Shown here piece by piece: positions 34,584-42,957 of a DNA stretch of 51,630 nt. The notes beneath the pieces were generated by a model that saw nothing but the letters and a program-made list of their open reading frames with translations, made no database searches and had not been told where the DNA came from. A program made the position numbers and the translations under genes. How positions within the stretch are numbered: position 1 is the stretch's first letter; each line of letters opens with the position of its first letter. The DNA is from an uncultured Muribaculaceae bacterium (GTDB lineage: Bacteria; Bacteroidota; Bacteroidia; Bacteroidales; Muribaculaceae), in NCBI GenBank assembly GCA_945931475.1, contig CAMEPD010000006.1, positions 1 through 51,630 on the forward strand. The letters run 5' to 3'.

Positions 34584-34706
34584 CTTGTGGCTATCTTTTT
34601 GCCACAAAGTTAGTAATTTCATCCGACATCTTCACGCAATTTCATGCAATCCTCGTTAATTTGCTGAAAATCATGTGTTTGTCTTTTTTTTCATTTGTCA
34701 ATAATC

Positions 34707-34751
34707 CCCAAATTTGAGATGGCTGATTTGACAAAAATCCCCAAATTTGGG
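34707..34751 (+). promoter_or_regulatory. two operator-like palindromes for hipBA
   Basis: CCCAAATTTGAG at 34707-34718 and the perfect palindrome CCCAAATTTGGG at 34740-34751. Each is preceded by ATC or AATC. Their centres are 33 bp apart, about three helical turns, so they face the same side of the DNA. The second ends 19 bp before the -33 box. This arrangement fits cooperative HipB binding. Confidence 0.7.
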
Positions 34752-34770
34752 AGGGAAAAGTGGACGGAGA

Positions 34771-34802
34771 TTTGCGGGAGTCGTGAAAATTTAATATATT
34801 TG
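34771..34802 (+). promoter_or_regulatory. promoter for hipBA
   Basis: TTTG at 34771-34774, 20 bp, TATATTTG at 34795-34802. The start codon at 34824 leaves a leader of about 15 nt. Confidence 0.75.
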
Positions 34803-34823
34803 TGATATAATATTGACAGTATT

Positions 34824-35192
34824 ATGGTGAATAGGCTGAATAATGATAATATGTTATCTTTATTAGATGGCTTTATGCTCGACGATGCGGAGGATATTGC
34901 GCGGCAGGTGGCTGAAAACTTCCGCCGCAGGCGGGTCGAGAAAAATATCTCCCGAGTGCAAATCTCCGAGCATTCGGGAGTGCCACTATCGACAGTCGCT
35001 CGCTTCGAGCAGAAGGGACTGATTGCCTTTGAGTCGCTTGTTAAGCTGGCTATTGCCTTGGGCTATACCGCCGAGGTTAAAAATCTGTTCGGCGCTCCCA
35101 AATTCGACACAATGGAGGAGCTTGACCTGATTCGCCGTAAACAGGCCGACAAACGCGCCTATCGAAAAGCCTCTAAAAACGAAAGCAAATGA
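34824..35192 (+). CDS. hipB: HipB-like XRE-family antitoxin
   Basis: A 122-residue DNA-binding protein. Residues ~27-80 form a Cro/XRE helix-turn-helix ('SRVQISEHSGVPLSTVARFEQ'), which would bind the paired palindromes upstream. The C-terminal tail is basic (RRKQADKRAYRKASKNESK) and may contact HipA or DNA. It overlaps hipA by 4 bp (ATGA). As in HipBA systems it should repress its own operon together with the kinase. An ATG at 34851 is another possible start. Confidence 0.9.
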   Translation: MVNRLNNDNMLSLLDGFMLDDAEDIARQVAENFRRRRVEKNISRVQISEHSGVPLSTVARFEQKGLIAFESLVKLAIALGYTAEVKNLFGAPKFDTMEELDLIRRKQADKRAYRKASKNESK

Positions 35193-36313
35193 ACCGTACT
35201 GAAAAATTGGAAGTGAAGTTTCGCGGACAGTTGGTGGGCACGCTGTCGCTCACCCCTGATAACCGGCAAAATGTCTTCGAGTACGACGATCAGTGGCGCG
35301 CCAGCGGGTTCAGTATTTCGCCGCTTGAGTTGCCGCTGAAGCCGGGGCTGTTTATCGCCAAGCCACGGCCGTTTTATGGCAATTTCGGGATTTTTGAGGA
35401 CAGTCTGCCCGACGGTTATGGTCGTTATCTGCTTCATAAAGCGTTGCTGCGCAACGGAATAAATGATGCTGATCTGTCGTCGCTGAACCGGCTCGCCATG
35501 GTCGGCGACGGTGGTATGGGCGCGCTTACCTTCTCCCCGAAAATCACGCTCGAACGGGAGGATAGGGTCTCTGATTTCGACCGGCTTCAGAAAATTGCCC
35601 TCGAGGTGCTGAAAGGGCAACAGGACACGGACGCCGGGATGTTGCTGTACAACAGCGGCAACAGCGGTGGCGCGCGACCCAAAGCGGTGTTTGCTGATGC
35701 CGAAGGACACTGGATTGTCAAGTTCCGCCACATCTACGACCCGAAAGATATTGGGGAACAGGAGTTCCTTTACAACAAAACCGCGCGCCAATGCGGAATA
35801 ATCGTGCCGGATTTCCGGCTTATCAACGGGCGGTATTTTGCATCGCGGCGTTTCGACATCGACGCCGAGGGGAATCGGCTTCACACCGCAACGGCCGGCG
35901 GTCTGTTATGCTTATCGCTTAGTGAGCCGTTCCTCGACTATTCGAATCTGCTCGCCCTTACCGGCTTCATCACCCAAAACCGCGGGGATGTGGAGCAGAT
36001 GTACCGGCGGATGCTGTTCAATTATCTCACCGACAACAGGGACGACCACTGCAAAAACTTCAGTTTCTATGTCGTCAGGGACACCGACACGGGTATGTGG
36101 CGCTGGCGTCTCGCTCCGGCTTACGATTTAACGCTCTGTAATGAAGGCTATAACGGCGAACACGCCACCTCGGTGAACGGCAAAGGGAATCCCGGCATCG
36201 CCGACTTCATCGCAGTTGGTGAAAAAATCAAACTGCATGAAAGCCGTTGCCGCGAACTCATCGATGAGGTCCGGGCGGCCTGCTCCGAAATCCTTCGGTA
36301 TGATATTCCATAA
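35189..36313 (+). CDS. hipA: HipA-like serine/threonine kinase toxin
   Basis: A 374-residue HipA. Residues ~1-105 are the couple_hipA N-terminal domain ('LVGTLSLTPDNRQNVFEYDDQW', 'FEDSLPDGYGRYLL'). The kinase core follows: Gly-rich 'NSGNSGGARPKA' with a candidate autophosphorylation Ser, 'GHWIVKF' with the ATP Lys, 'NYLTDNRDDHCKNFSF' with the catalytic Asp, and 'APAYDLTL' with the metal Asp. E. coli HipA inactivates GltX by phosphorylation and causes persistence. The fused N- and C-domains here give one polypeptide, in contrast to split Bacteroidetes versions. All visible catalytic residues are present. Confidence 0.92.
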   Translation: MNRTEKLEVKFRGQLVGTLSLTPDNRQNVFEYDDQWRASGFSISPLELPLKPGLFIAKPRPFYGNFGIFEDSLPDGYGRYLLHKALLRNGINDADLSSLNRLAMVGDGGMGALTFSPKITLEREDRVSDFDRLQKIALEVLKGQQDTDAGMLLYNSGNSGGARPKAVFADAEGHWIVKFRHIYDPKDIGEQEFLYNKTARQCGIIVPDFRLINGRYFASRRFDIDAEGNRLHTATAGGLLCLSLSEPFLDYSNLLALTGFITQNRGDVEQMYRRMLFNYLTDNRDDHCKNFSFYVVRDTDTGMWRWRLAPAYDLTLCNEGYNGEHATSVNGKGNPGIADFIAVGEKIKLHESRCRELIDEVRAACSEILRYDIP

Positions 36314-36398
36314 TAAACGGTGTGGGGAATCGGGGATTCCGTCACACCGCAATATGGGCCAGCCGGGGCACACTTTTTGGGCGCCCGGGTGGTGGGGA

Positions 36399-36902
36399 TC
36401 AGTGTTGGAGCACGTCGAGGGCCTCGTCGTAGCGGGGTTCGTGGGTGATTTCATCCACGAGGTCGACATAGCGTACTTTGCCGTCCTTGTCGATGATGAT
36501 GACGGCGCGTGTGAGCAGCCCGGCAAGCGGGCCGTCAACGAGCTGCACGCCGTAATCTTTGGCGAATGCCGGCGAACGGAATGCCGATGCCGGGATGACG
36601 TCGCGCAGTCCTTCGGCCTCGCAGAAGCGCCCGGCAGCAAACGGAAGGTCCATCGACACGCACAGCACTACGGTGTCGGCCAGCGACGATGCCTCCTGGT
36701 TGAAGCGGCGCACGCCTGCGGCGCATACCGGGGTGTCGAGGCTCGGGAAGATGTTGAGTACCACGCGTTTGCCTTTGAATGTTTCGAGGCTTACATCCTT
36801 CAGTTCGGGGGTTACGAGTTTGAAATCGGGGGCTTTATCGCCGACTTTGGGAAGATTGCCGCCGGTGTGGCATTCGTTGCCTGAAAAATAAACTGTTTCC
36901 AT
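36399..36902 (-). CDS. tpx: thiol peroxidase
   Basis: Tpx is a periplasmic or cytosolic atypical 2-Cys peroxiredoxin that reduces lipid hydroperoxides. The 167-residue protein has the peroxidatic Cys60 in 'SLDTPVCAAGVRRFNQEA' and the resolving Cys94 in 'AAGRFCEAEG', the spacing typical of Tpx. It lacks a signal peptide. It lies 53 bp downstream of the thioredoxin-fold protein gene on the same strand and may be co-transcribed with it. Confidence 0.96.
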   Translation of the reverse strand: METVYFSGNECHTGGNLPKVGDKAPDFKLVTPELKDVSLETFKGKRVVLNIFPSLDTPVCAAGVRRFNQEASSLADTVVLCVSMDLPFAAGRFCEAEGLRDVIPASAFRSPAFAKDYGVQLVDGPLAGLLTRAVIIIDKDGKVRYVDLVDEITHEPRYDEALDVLQH

Positions 36903-36955
36903 TTTGTATTACTAAGTTAACCAATGAGTTATGCTCCGACGGGGAGGGTGCGCCG

Positions 36956-38140
36956 TCAGAGGCTTACTGATTGTATAACGTTCTCGGTGATGTTTCGGTT
37001 GAATCCGAGTATCACATCTTTGATGACGCCATCGCGGCCTGTGATGATTGTGGTGGGGAAGTCGTTGACGCCGCAGTCGCGTGTGAGCGGCCGGGCTGAG
37101 ATGAGTATGGCTTCACCCTCGCGCAATGGGCCGGTAATCTCCTCGATGGTATCTGTGTTGGTAGATGTGAAGGCCAGGATTAGGCCGGTCTGGCCCGGGC
37201 AGGTGTCGACGGCTTTGCGGAGCGCCGCCACGGTTTCGGCCGTGGTGGCAACCGAGGGGTCGAGCAGGGCGATTACCGTTGGTGCGGCGAAGGGTTCACC
37301 CTTGTGGTGGGTGTAGCGCTCGCCGGTGAGGGTGGGAAGCGCGAAGCCGGGTATCGGCAGGCCACGCAGGTTCTCGACGCGGTAGTTGCTCTGGCGGTAT
37401 TTCTCGAACACTTCGGGATAGAGGGCCATCAGCGCCTCCTCGGAGGAGGGAACATCGCCCCCCTGCCCGTCGGGGTAGCTGTATGTCACGGTCACCGACT
37501 GCTCGGCAATCGAACCGGGGTTGTATTCGCGGTAAATTTTCAGCGGCCGGTAGCTCACCGGGTCGAATATCATGGTGAACAGGTTGCCGTCGTAGCCCTG
37601 AATCTTCTGAGCGCCCCTGATTACGGCGACTTTCTGCCCGCTTACCACTGAATCGGGCCGGAAACGTACGTAGAAAGTGCTGTCGGCAGCCATGGCGCGT
37701 ATCTCGCGGGCGAGCATCTGCGGCAGCAGGTCGACGAACTGGCCGTTGCGCTGCACGCCGCCGCGGCCTGTCAGAAAGGGTATCGAGTCCCAAGTGAAGT
37801 GATACTCCTGCAGCCGGTGGTCGCGGTAGCGGTAATGGTGCCCGGGGAAGTAGGCCTGAAATCCGCGGCTCTCGCCCTGCTGGGCCGGCAGGCTCCAGTC
37901 TATGAGATAGCGGGCCTCGCACAGAGTGTCGGTGCTGTTGGCTGCGGAGGTGATTTTCAGGGTGTAGACAACATCATCTTCGTTCTGCGGCAGCGAGACG
38001 GCATAGTTCACGTCGGCGGCGAATCGGCCAAGGCTGTCGAGACGCGCAGCTGCCTCATTAACAGAGCATATCCCCCCGGCCACAAGGCTGAGGGGATAGA
38101 AAGCTGCTATCACCATTAAAATTCCAAATTTCCCTTTCAT
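36956..38140 (-). CDS. exported two-domain protein: LolA-like part plus thioredoxin fold without CXXC
   Basis: About 394 residues with a signal peptide (about 1-22, before GGICSVNEA). Residues ~30-235 form a beta-rich domain that loosely resembles LolA-type lipoprotein carriers ('ADVNYAVSLPQNEDDVVYTL', 'YDGNLFTMIFDPVSYRPLKI'). Residues ~255-394 follow the redoxin/TlpA pattern ('LPIPGFALPTLTGE', 'TVIALLDPS', 'DFPTTIITGRDGVIKDVILGF'). The active-site CXXC is replaced by a Ser-Val-Ala-Thr-Thr-type loop. It should therefore lack disulfide chemistry and may bind a partner. Start: ATG 38140; a TTG at 38155 is unlikely. Confidence 0.7.
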   Translation of the reverse strand: MKGKFGILMVIAAFYPLSLVAGGICSVNEAAARLDSLGRFAADVNYAVSLPQNEDDVVYTLKITSAANSTDTLCEARYLIDWSLPAQQGESRGFQAYFPGHHYRYRDHRLQEYHFTWDSIPFLTGRGGVQRNGQFVDLLPQMLAREIRAMAADSTFYVRFRPDSVVSGQKVAVIRGAQKIQGYDGNLFTMIFDPVSYRPLKIYREYNPGSIAEQSVTVTYSYPDGQGGDVPSSEEALMALYPEVFEKYRQSNYRVENLRGLPIPGFALPTLTGERYTHHKGEPFAAPTVIALLDPSVATTAETVAALRKAVDTCPGQTGLILAFTSTNTDTIEEITGPLREGEAILISARPLTRDCGVNDFPTTIITGRDGVIKDVILGFNRNITENVIQSVSL

Positions 38141-38248
38141 TAAAGCATAATTCAAACGTGGAAGCCGGCTTCTGAGCCGTTTCTGTAGCTATAACGTCGG
38201 AGGGGATATTTTGGTTCACTCTTTTATTGAAAAATTTTTAGAGTAGCC

Positions 38249-39139
38249 CTATTCGACTGCATCCGGAGCGGAGATTCGCGCCGGCAGAGCGTCGAGCATC
38301 ATGAAGGCGGCGTCGCGCCCCGACTGCAGCCGCTCGGGGCTGTGGGCATCGGAGTTGACGATGATCGGTACGCCGGCAGCTTTGAGCCGCGAGATGAGCC
38401 GTCGCGACGGGAAGATGCGTCCCTCCCCCTCGGGCGCGCCGAACGGGTGCCCCGGGTCGTCGGCCGGAGCGGTCTGTTCGTATGCTTTGGTGTTGATTTC
38501 CACGGTGATACCGCGGCTGATTACCAGGTCGACAATCTCGTCGGCGCGTCTGCGGTACCAGTGTTCGTTCTCAATGCCCGGCTGTACGGCCGAGGCGTTG
38601 TGGCCGATTTTGTCGAGGTGGCCGATGATGTCGAATCCGCCGGCCAGAATCATGCGGCGCGTCTGGCTGAAGAAGGTGTTAACCACATACCGCAGGTCGT
38701 TGTCGAAATACTCGCGCAGGCGTTGGGCAAAGCGTTCGGGGCGTCCGTCCATGTCGATGGCCGTGCGTCCGTCCTTGGTGGGGATAAAGTGCACCGAGCC
38801 GATGCGGAAGTCGAGCGGCAGTTCGCGGAAATAGGTGATGTGGGGCCCCCATGCGTCGCTGAGGTAGTCAATTTCCATGCCGGCGTAGAAGCGGCAGCGG
38901 TTGACGTAGAGGCGCTCCAGCCGGCGCAACTCGGCCAGGTAGAGGGGCACATCGCTCTTCGACATATTGCAGGGCGATTCGATAGCAAGGGGTGAGTGCG
39001 GTGTGAATCCGATATGGGTGAATCCCTGCTCCACAGCTGCGGCGGCCATCTGCTCCATAGTGGCGTGCCCGTCGCAGAACTGTGTGTGGGTGTGGAAGTT
39101 ATAGCGGCGCGAGCCGCAGAGTACTTTTTTGAAGTCCAT
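38249..39139 (-). CDS. hisK: PHP-type histidinol-phosphatase
   Basis: A 296-residue PHP-domain phosphatase of the HisK class. The metal motifs are visible: 'NFHTHTQFCDGHATMEQMAAAA' with HxH near residue 16, 'GFTPHSP', 'GMEIDY', 'GSVHFI', 'DIIGHLDKIGHN' and 'NSDAHSPERL'. The reaction would be removal of phosphate from histidinol phosphate in histidine synthesis. No other his genes lie nearby, so the pathway assignment is from the family. It begins 37 bp after cstA. Confidence 0.85.
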   Translation of the reverse strand: MDFKKVLCGSRRYNFHTHTQFCDGHATMEQMAAAAVEQGFTHIGFTPHSPLAIESPCNMSKSDVPLYLAELRRLERLYVNRCRFYAGMEIDYLSDAWGPHITYFRELPLDFRIGSVHFIPTKDGRTAIDMDGRPERFAQRLREYFDNDLRYVVNTFFSQTRRMILAGGFDIIGHLDKIGHNASAVQPGIENEHWYRRRADEIVDLVISRGITVEINTKAYEQTAPADDPGHPFGAPEGEGRIFPSRRLISRLKAAGVPIIVNSDAHSPERLQSGRDAAFMMLDALPARISAPDAVE

Positions 39140-39176
39140 CAAGTCTTTTAAGTTATTGTAGGCGAGAGATTTATGT

Positions 39177-40625
39177 CTAGGCCTCGACGGAAAGCGGCGC
39201 GCCGACGCGCAGCCTGAAACGCACGAACAGCCCGAGCAGCAGCACGGCCACCGCGCTGCCGGTGATGAGGCCGATATTCTGGCTCAGGCCAATTCCTTCG
39301 GGACGCGGCGCTATCAGCAGGTACGACACGCACACTACTGTCATGAACACGGCAGGAATGAGGCTGATCCAGTAGGCTTTGCCGCGACGCGCCAGATAGA
39401 CAGTGATGCCCCACAGTGTGAACATCGCCAGGGTCTGGTTGCACCATGCGAAGTAGCGCCACAGCACATTGAAGTCCATAAGCATCAGAGCGAAGGTTAC
39501 GGCGAAGATGGGGAGGCTGAGCAGGGCGCGACGCCACAGTTTGCGCTGCGAGAAGCGGGTCATGTCGGCCACCATCAGTCGCGCCGAACGCAGGGCGGTG
39601 TCGCCCGTGGTAATCGGTGCTGCCACCACGCCGATTATCGCCAGGATGCCGCCGAAGGTGCCGAGCCACTCCATAGAGATGTCTGACACGAGCGAACCGG
39701 CCGAGTGGCCGTCCTGTGCCATATAGTCGGCCAGACCTTCATAACCGCCGGTGAACGCTATGGTGGCAGCGGCCCAGATAAGCGCCACGATGCCCTCGGC
39801 GACCATCGCACCGTAGAACACCGGCCGGGCCATCCGTTCGTTCTTGAGGCAACGGGCCATCATCGGCGACTGTGTGGCATGAAAACCCGACAGGGCGCCG
39901 CAGGCTATCGTAACGAACAGCATCGGCAGTATCGTGTGGGTGTCGGCTGCGGGATGCCGATTGTACAGGCCATCGCTGAAGCCGTCGGGGATGGTGACGT
40001 CGCCGAACAGTAGCACACACATCAGCGCTACGGCCATGAACAGCAGGGCGCCCCCGAACAGCGGGTACAGGTTGCCGATCAGCTTGTCGATGGGGAGCAT
40101 GGTGGCGGCGATATAATAGATGAATATCGCGGCAATCCAGAAGGTGGCGTTCATCCATTCCGGGGTCATCGAGGCTATCAGGCCCGAGGGGGTGACCACG
40201 AACACAGCGCCTACGAGTATGAGCAGAAGCACCGAGAACACGCGCATCACCTGGCGCACGGGCTGCCCGAGCTCCTCGCCGATGATTTCGGGTAGTGACA
40301 TACCGCCGGCTCGCAGCGACATCATGGCCGACAGGAAGTCGTGGACACCGCCGGCGAAGATGGTACCTAACACAATCCACAGGAAGGCCGCCGGACCGAA
40401 CATGGCCCCCATTATGGCGCCGAAAATCGGGCCCAGACCGGCGATGTTGAGGAACTGTATCATGAACACCTTCCAGGTGGGCATGGGTATGTAGTCGACG
40501 CCGTCGGCCCGTGTCATCGCCGGGGTGGCGCGTCGGGGGTCGGTGCCGAAAATCTTTTCGGCCAAGGCTCCGTAGATGAAGTAGCCGCCGATAAGTATGG
40601 CAAGAGAGATCAGAAATGAGGTCAT
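39177..40625 (-). CDS. cstA: CstA-family peptide/pyruvate transporter
   Basis: A 482-residue inner-membrane protein with about 12-13 helices. Family motifs are 'FMIQFLNIAGLGPIFGAIMGA', 'GGVHDFLSAMMSLR' and 'ITTGDTALRSARLM'. It is shorter than E. coli CstA (~700 residues) and matches the compact form common in anaerobes. CstA proteins import peptides or, as BtsT/CstA, pyruvate. It is the first gene of a minus-strand group with hisK. A remnant of the AGAGGCTGTTT repeat end lies upstream near 40709-40720. Confidence 0.9.
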   Translation of the reverse strand: MTSFLISLAILIGGYFIYGALAEKIFGTDPRRATPAMTRADGVDYIPMPTWKVFMIQFLNIAGLGPIFGAIMGAMFGPAAFLWIVLGTIFAGGVHDFLSAMMSLRAGGMSLPEIIGEELGQPVRQVMRVFSVLLLILVGAVFVVTPSGLIASMTPEWMNATFWIAAIFIYYIAATMLPIDKLIGNLYPLFGGALLFMAVALMCVLLFGDVTIPDGFSDGLYNRHPAADTHTILPMLFVTIACGALSGFHATQSPMMARCLKNERMARPVFYGAMVAEGIVALIWAAATIAFTGGYEGLADYMAQDGHSAGSLVSDISMEWLGTFGGILAIIGVVAAPITTGDTALRSARLMVADMTRFSQRKLWRRALLSLPIFAVTFALMLMDFNVLWRYFAWCNQTLAMFTLWGITVYLARRGKAYWISLIPAVFMTVVCVSYLLIAPRPEGIGLSQNIGLITGSAVAVLLLGLFVRFRLRVGAPLSVEA

Positions 40626-40741
40626 GGTCAGTTATTAAGGTGTTTCAGCTTCAGGATTGCTGTGATATTGTTATATGATTAATATTAACTATTTTATGAG
40701 ACTTACTTAGAGGCTGTTTTTAGGCGGTTATGTATCTGCTG

Positions 40742-42148
40742 TCAGTGGTTTATGGCACTGATTACGGCGTTGAGGGCATCCTTGGCCTGCTGTCGTAGCG
40801 AGGGGAGCTCGTTCTCGAGTCCGCGAATCTCTGAGGCTGTGCTCTCGTTGCCTGCGGCGTACTTTGCGCGCAGTTCTGCAAGATGGGCGAGCGCCTCGGT
40901 GAGGTTGTTTTGGGCGGCCACATAGCTGCGGGCTTTGGCGCGGGCGCCCTGCGGCAGCTCGCTGTAACGGGTCAGCACGCCGCGGCCGGGAACGTTGATG
41001 CGGAAGTCGTCGGCGGTGCGCGCCGTGGAGGTTGCGGTAGAGCGGATACGCTGAAGTATTTCAGAATAGTCGACATCGTCGGCCCAGGTGACGCTCAGAG
41101 GGTTAAGCAACGCCTTGGCGCGCAGATCGGGGTCGTTGGCGTCAACATTGGTGCGCATATTCGAGGGGATGAAGAGGTAGATGGTGACTTTGCCGGGCAC
41201 GCGGTTGCGGTCGCTGGCAAACCACCCCACGCCGTTCACCTCGTCGATAGCCATCATGTAGTCGTTGTAGGGGGAGTTGTATGGCATACCTAAGTTTACC
41301 GGTGTCAGGAAGCCGTCGGCGCCTTCACGGGCCATGTAAATATCGAGACCGCCCAGGCCGCCGGGGCCATCTGAGGCGTAATACAGGGTTATGCCGTCGG
41401 GGAGCATGAAGGGGTAGCCGGCATCGCCGTCGACCTCCACATTAAGTTCCACAGGGGTGTCCCATTCGTTGCCGAACAGGGCGTCGGATCGCACCAGCCG
41501 GTAGTTGCCGGCCGTGTCGGGCTGCGCCCAGAATCGCTGCCGGCCGCTCTGCGGCTCGAATACCACGCGGCCGTTCTCCTCCAGGAGTCGGCCGCTCTGC
41601 GGCGACAGTCTGAAGGCCTGCAGAAACGAGGCGGCATCGACATTCACCGAGTCGATTACCTGAATCTGCTCCACGCGCTCCATCTGCTCTTCGAGGCGGT
41701 CGAGGCGTTCCTGCAGCGCACGGGCCTCTTCATCGAGGGGCGACGCTTTACGGCCGGCCTTGCGCCCGGTGCCCTTGCGGAACGAGTCGAGGAGCGACTG
41801 GGCGCGCTCGAAGTTGTAGCCGTCCATGGCCCATTCGGCCAGCCGCAGAGTGGCATTATGAGCCCCCTGACGTTTGGCCTCCTCCATAGACTCAATGGCT
41901 AATTTATCCTGTCCGGCCGACCATGCGAGTTCGCCCAGCAGCATCCGGGCATCGCGGTTTTTCGGCTCATGCTTAAGGAGTTGCTGCAGGCCGTCGATGG
42001 CCTGCTCCAGGTTGCCGTCCTCGGCCATCAGTCGCGAATCCTCGATGGAGGGGTAGGTGACCTGCGCCTCATCCTGGGCGACCGCTGCCGGGACGAACGC
42101 CGCAGCAACCGCCACAACGGCATATCTGATTATGGTGAAATATTTCAT
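40742..42148 (-). CDS. exported TPR and PD40-propeller protein
   Basis: A 468-residue protein with signal peptide (about 1-24, AVAQD). TPR-like helices cover ~35-110 ('AIDGLQQLLKHEPKNRDARMLL'). A charged coiled coil is at ~140-165. A WD40-like propeller section at ~215-335 has the PD40 signatures 'PFMLPDGITLYYASDGP' and 'GLGGLDIYMA' and 'GVGWFASDRNR'. The end is a helical region of ~70 residues. PorE-type T9SS proteins combine TPR, PD40 and OmpA; this one has no OmpA peptidoglycan domain. Start: ATG 42148, which gives the signal peptide a normal n-region. Confidence 0.8.
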   Translation of the reverse strand: MKYFTIIRYAVVAVAAAFVPAAVAQDEAQVTYPSIEDSRLMAEDGNLEQAIDGLQQLLKHEPKNRDARMLLGELAWSAGQDKLAIESMEEAKRQGAHNATLRLAEWAMDGYNFERAQSLLDSFRKGTGRKAGRKASPLDEEARALQERLDRLEEQMERVEQIQVIDSVNVDAASFLQAFRLSPQSGRLLEENGRVVFEPQSGRQRFWAQPDTAGNYRLVRSDALFGNEWDTPVELNVEVDGDAGYPFMLPDGITLYYASDGPGGLGGLDIYMAREGADGFLTPVNLGMPYNSPYNDYMMAIDEVNGVGWFASDRNRVPGKVTIYLFIPSNMRTNVDANDPDLRAKALLNPLSVTWADDVDYSEILQRIRSTATSTARTADDFRINVPGRGVLTRYSELPQGARAKARSYVAAQNNLTEALAHLAELRAKYAAGNESTASEIRGLENELPSLRQQAKDALNAVISAINH

Positions 42149-42201
42149 AGCTGTAATCATTGGCATTTAACAGATTTTGTCAATCCCGGTTTATACCATT
42201 G

Positions 42202-42232
42202 CAAAATTAGCAAAAAATCATTATTTCTCAAA
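42202..42232 (-). promoter_or_regulatory. promoter for the TPR/PD40 gene
   Basis: On the minus strand TTTG (42232-42229), 19 bp, TAATTTTG (42209-42202), about 55 bp before the start codon. Confidence 0.7.
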
Positions 42233-42280
42233 TTCTTTTCATTTCCGCGCACGGATTCTCCGAAAATAAGATAAAATGAT

Positions 42281-42288
42281 TATCTTTG
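42281..42288 (+). promoter_or_regulatory. candidate -7 element for the SPFH-tail-like gene
   Basis: TATCTTTG; no good -33 partner. If used, the leader is about 146 nt and begins with the stem at 42307-42404. Confidence 0.5.
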
Positions 42289-42306
42289 TAAAGATATTTA
42301 TTTGAA

Positions 42307-42404
42307 AACTGTTCGAAATTATTTGAATGTTTATCTGAGGAAAATTTTGCCGGAGAAACATCCGGATAATCGAATTGTTTACTATTAAATAATTTCGAAT
42401 AGTT
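42307..42404 (+). other. long inverted repeat in the leader of the SPFH-tail-like gene
   Basis: AACTGTTCGAAATTATTT (42307-42324) pairs with the stretch at 42387-42404 at 17 of 18 positions. The 62-nt interior holds its own small hairpin (CCGGA, 6 nt, TCCGG). It could be a cis-acting RNA structure, or a pair of protein sites. Confidence 0.6.
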
Positions 42405-42440
42405 ACTTAACATTTATTTACCCTAAAAATTAATTGTGTT

Positions 42441-42854
42441 ATGAACTACAATACAAACCCGTCTCAGGTGGTTAAAACCGTAGTGTGGTGTCTGGCAGGT
42501 CTGGTCGTCGTAATCCTGGCTGTCGCATTCATTCGTCCGTGGTACAATGTCTGGTCACAGGAGATGGAGGGCAAGGCCGAATTCGCAAAAGCCGAGCAGA
42601 ACCGTAAAATCAAAATCGAGGAAGCAAAAGCCAACCTCGAGGCCGAGAAACTCAACGCTCAGGCCGAAGTGGAGCGTGCCAAAGGTGCAGCCGAGGCTAT
42701 CCGTATAGAGAACGGCAGCATCACCCCTACATATATCCAGTATCTATGGGTACGTCAGCAGTCTGACCTCGGCAACAAGACCGTAATCTACATCCCCACC
42801 GAAACCAACCTTCCTCTGCTCGAATCCGCGCGCCTCGTCGCCCCCCAAAAATAA
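42441..42854 (+). CDS. small membrane protein resembling the tail of SPFH/prohibitin proteins
   Basis: A 137-residue protein. One transmembrane helix at about 12-32 ('VVWCLAGLVVVILAVAFI'), an Ala/Glu/Lys-rich coiled coil at about 42-90 ('KIKIEEAKANLEAEKLNAQA'), and a C-terminal segment ('TPTYIQYLWVRQQSD', 'TVIYIPTETNLPLLES'). The last part is like the end of stomatin/prohibitin (SPFH) proteins, but there is no band-7 domain. It should sit in the inner membrane as an oligomer. The function is unknown. It stands alone, with a structured leader before it and a perfect palindrome 11 bp after its stop. Confidence 0.8.
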   Translation: MNYNTNPSQVVKTVVWCLAGLVVVILAVAFIRPWYNVWSQEMEGKAEFAKAEQNRKIKIEEAKANLEAEKLNAQAEVERAKGAAEAIRIENGSITPTYIQYLWVRQQSDLGNKTVIYIPTETNLPLLESARLVAPQK

Positions 42855-42864
42855 CCCCTCCAAC

Positions 42865-42898
42865 TTTACAGAAGTGTCACATGTGACACTTCTGTAAA
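42865..42898. other. perfect 34-bp palindrome
   Basis: TTTACAGAAGTGTCACA is followed directly by its exact reverse complement, with no loop. It begins 11 bp after the stop of the small membrane protein. A hairpin from it would need a 3-4-nt turn and has no clear T tract, so it is not a typical terminator. It may be a binding site or a terminator of unusual form. Confidence 0.7.
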
Positions 42899-42957
42899 TT
42901 AGAACGGCGATGTTTTTGACCCAATTTATCCGGGTTTTTGCTGTCGATTATAACTCT

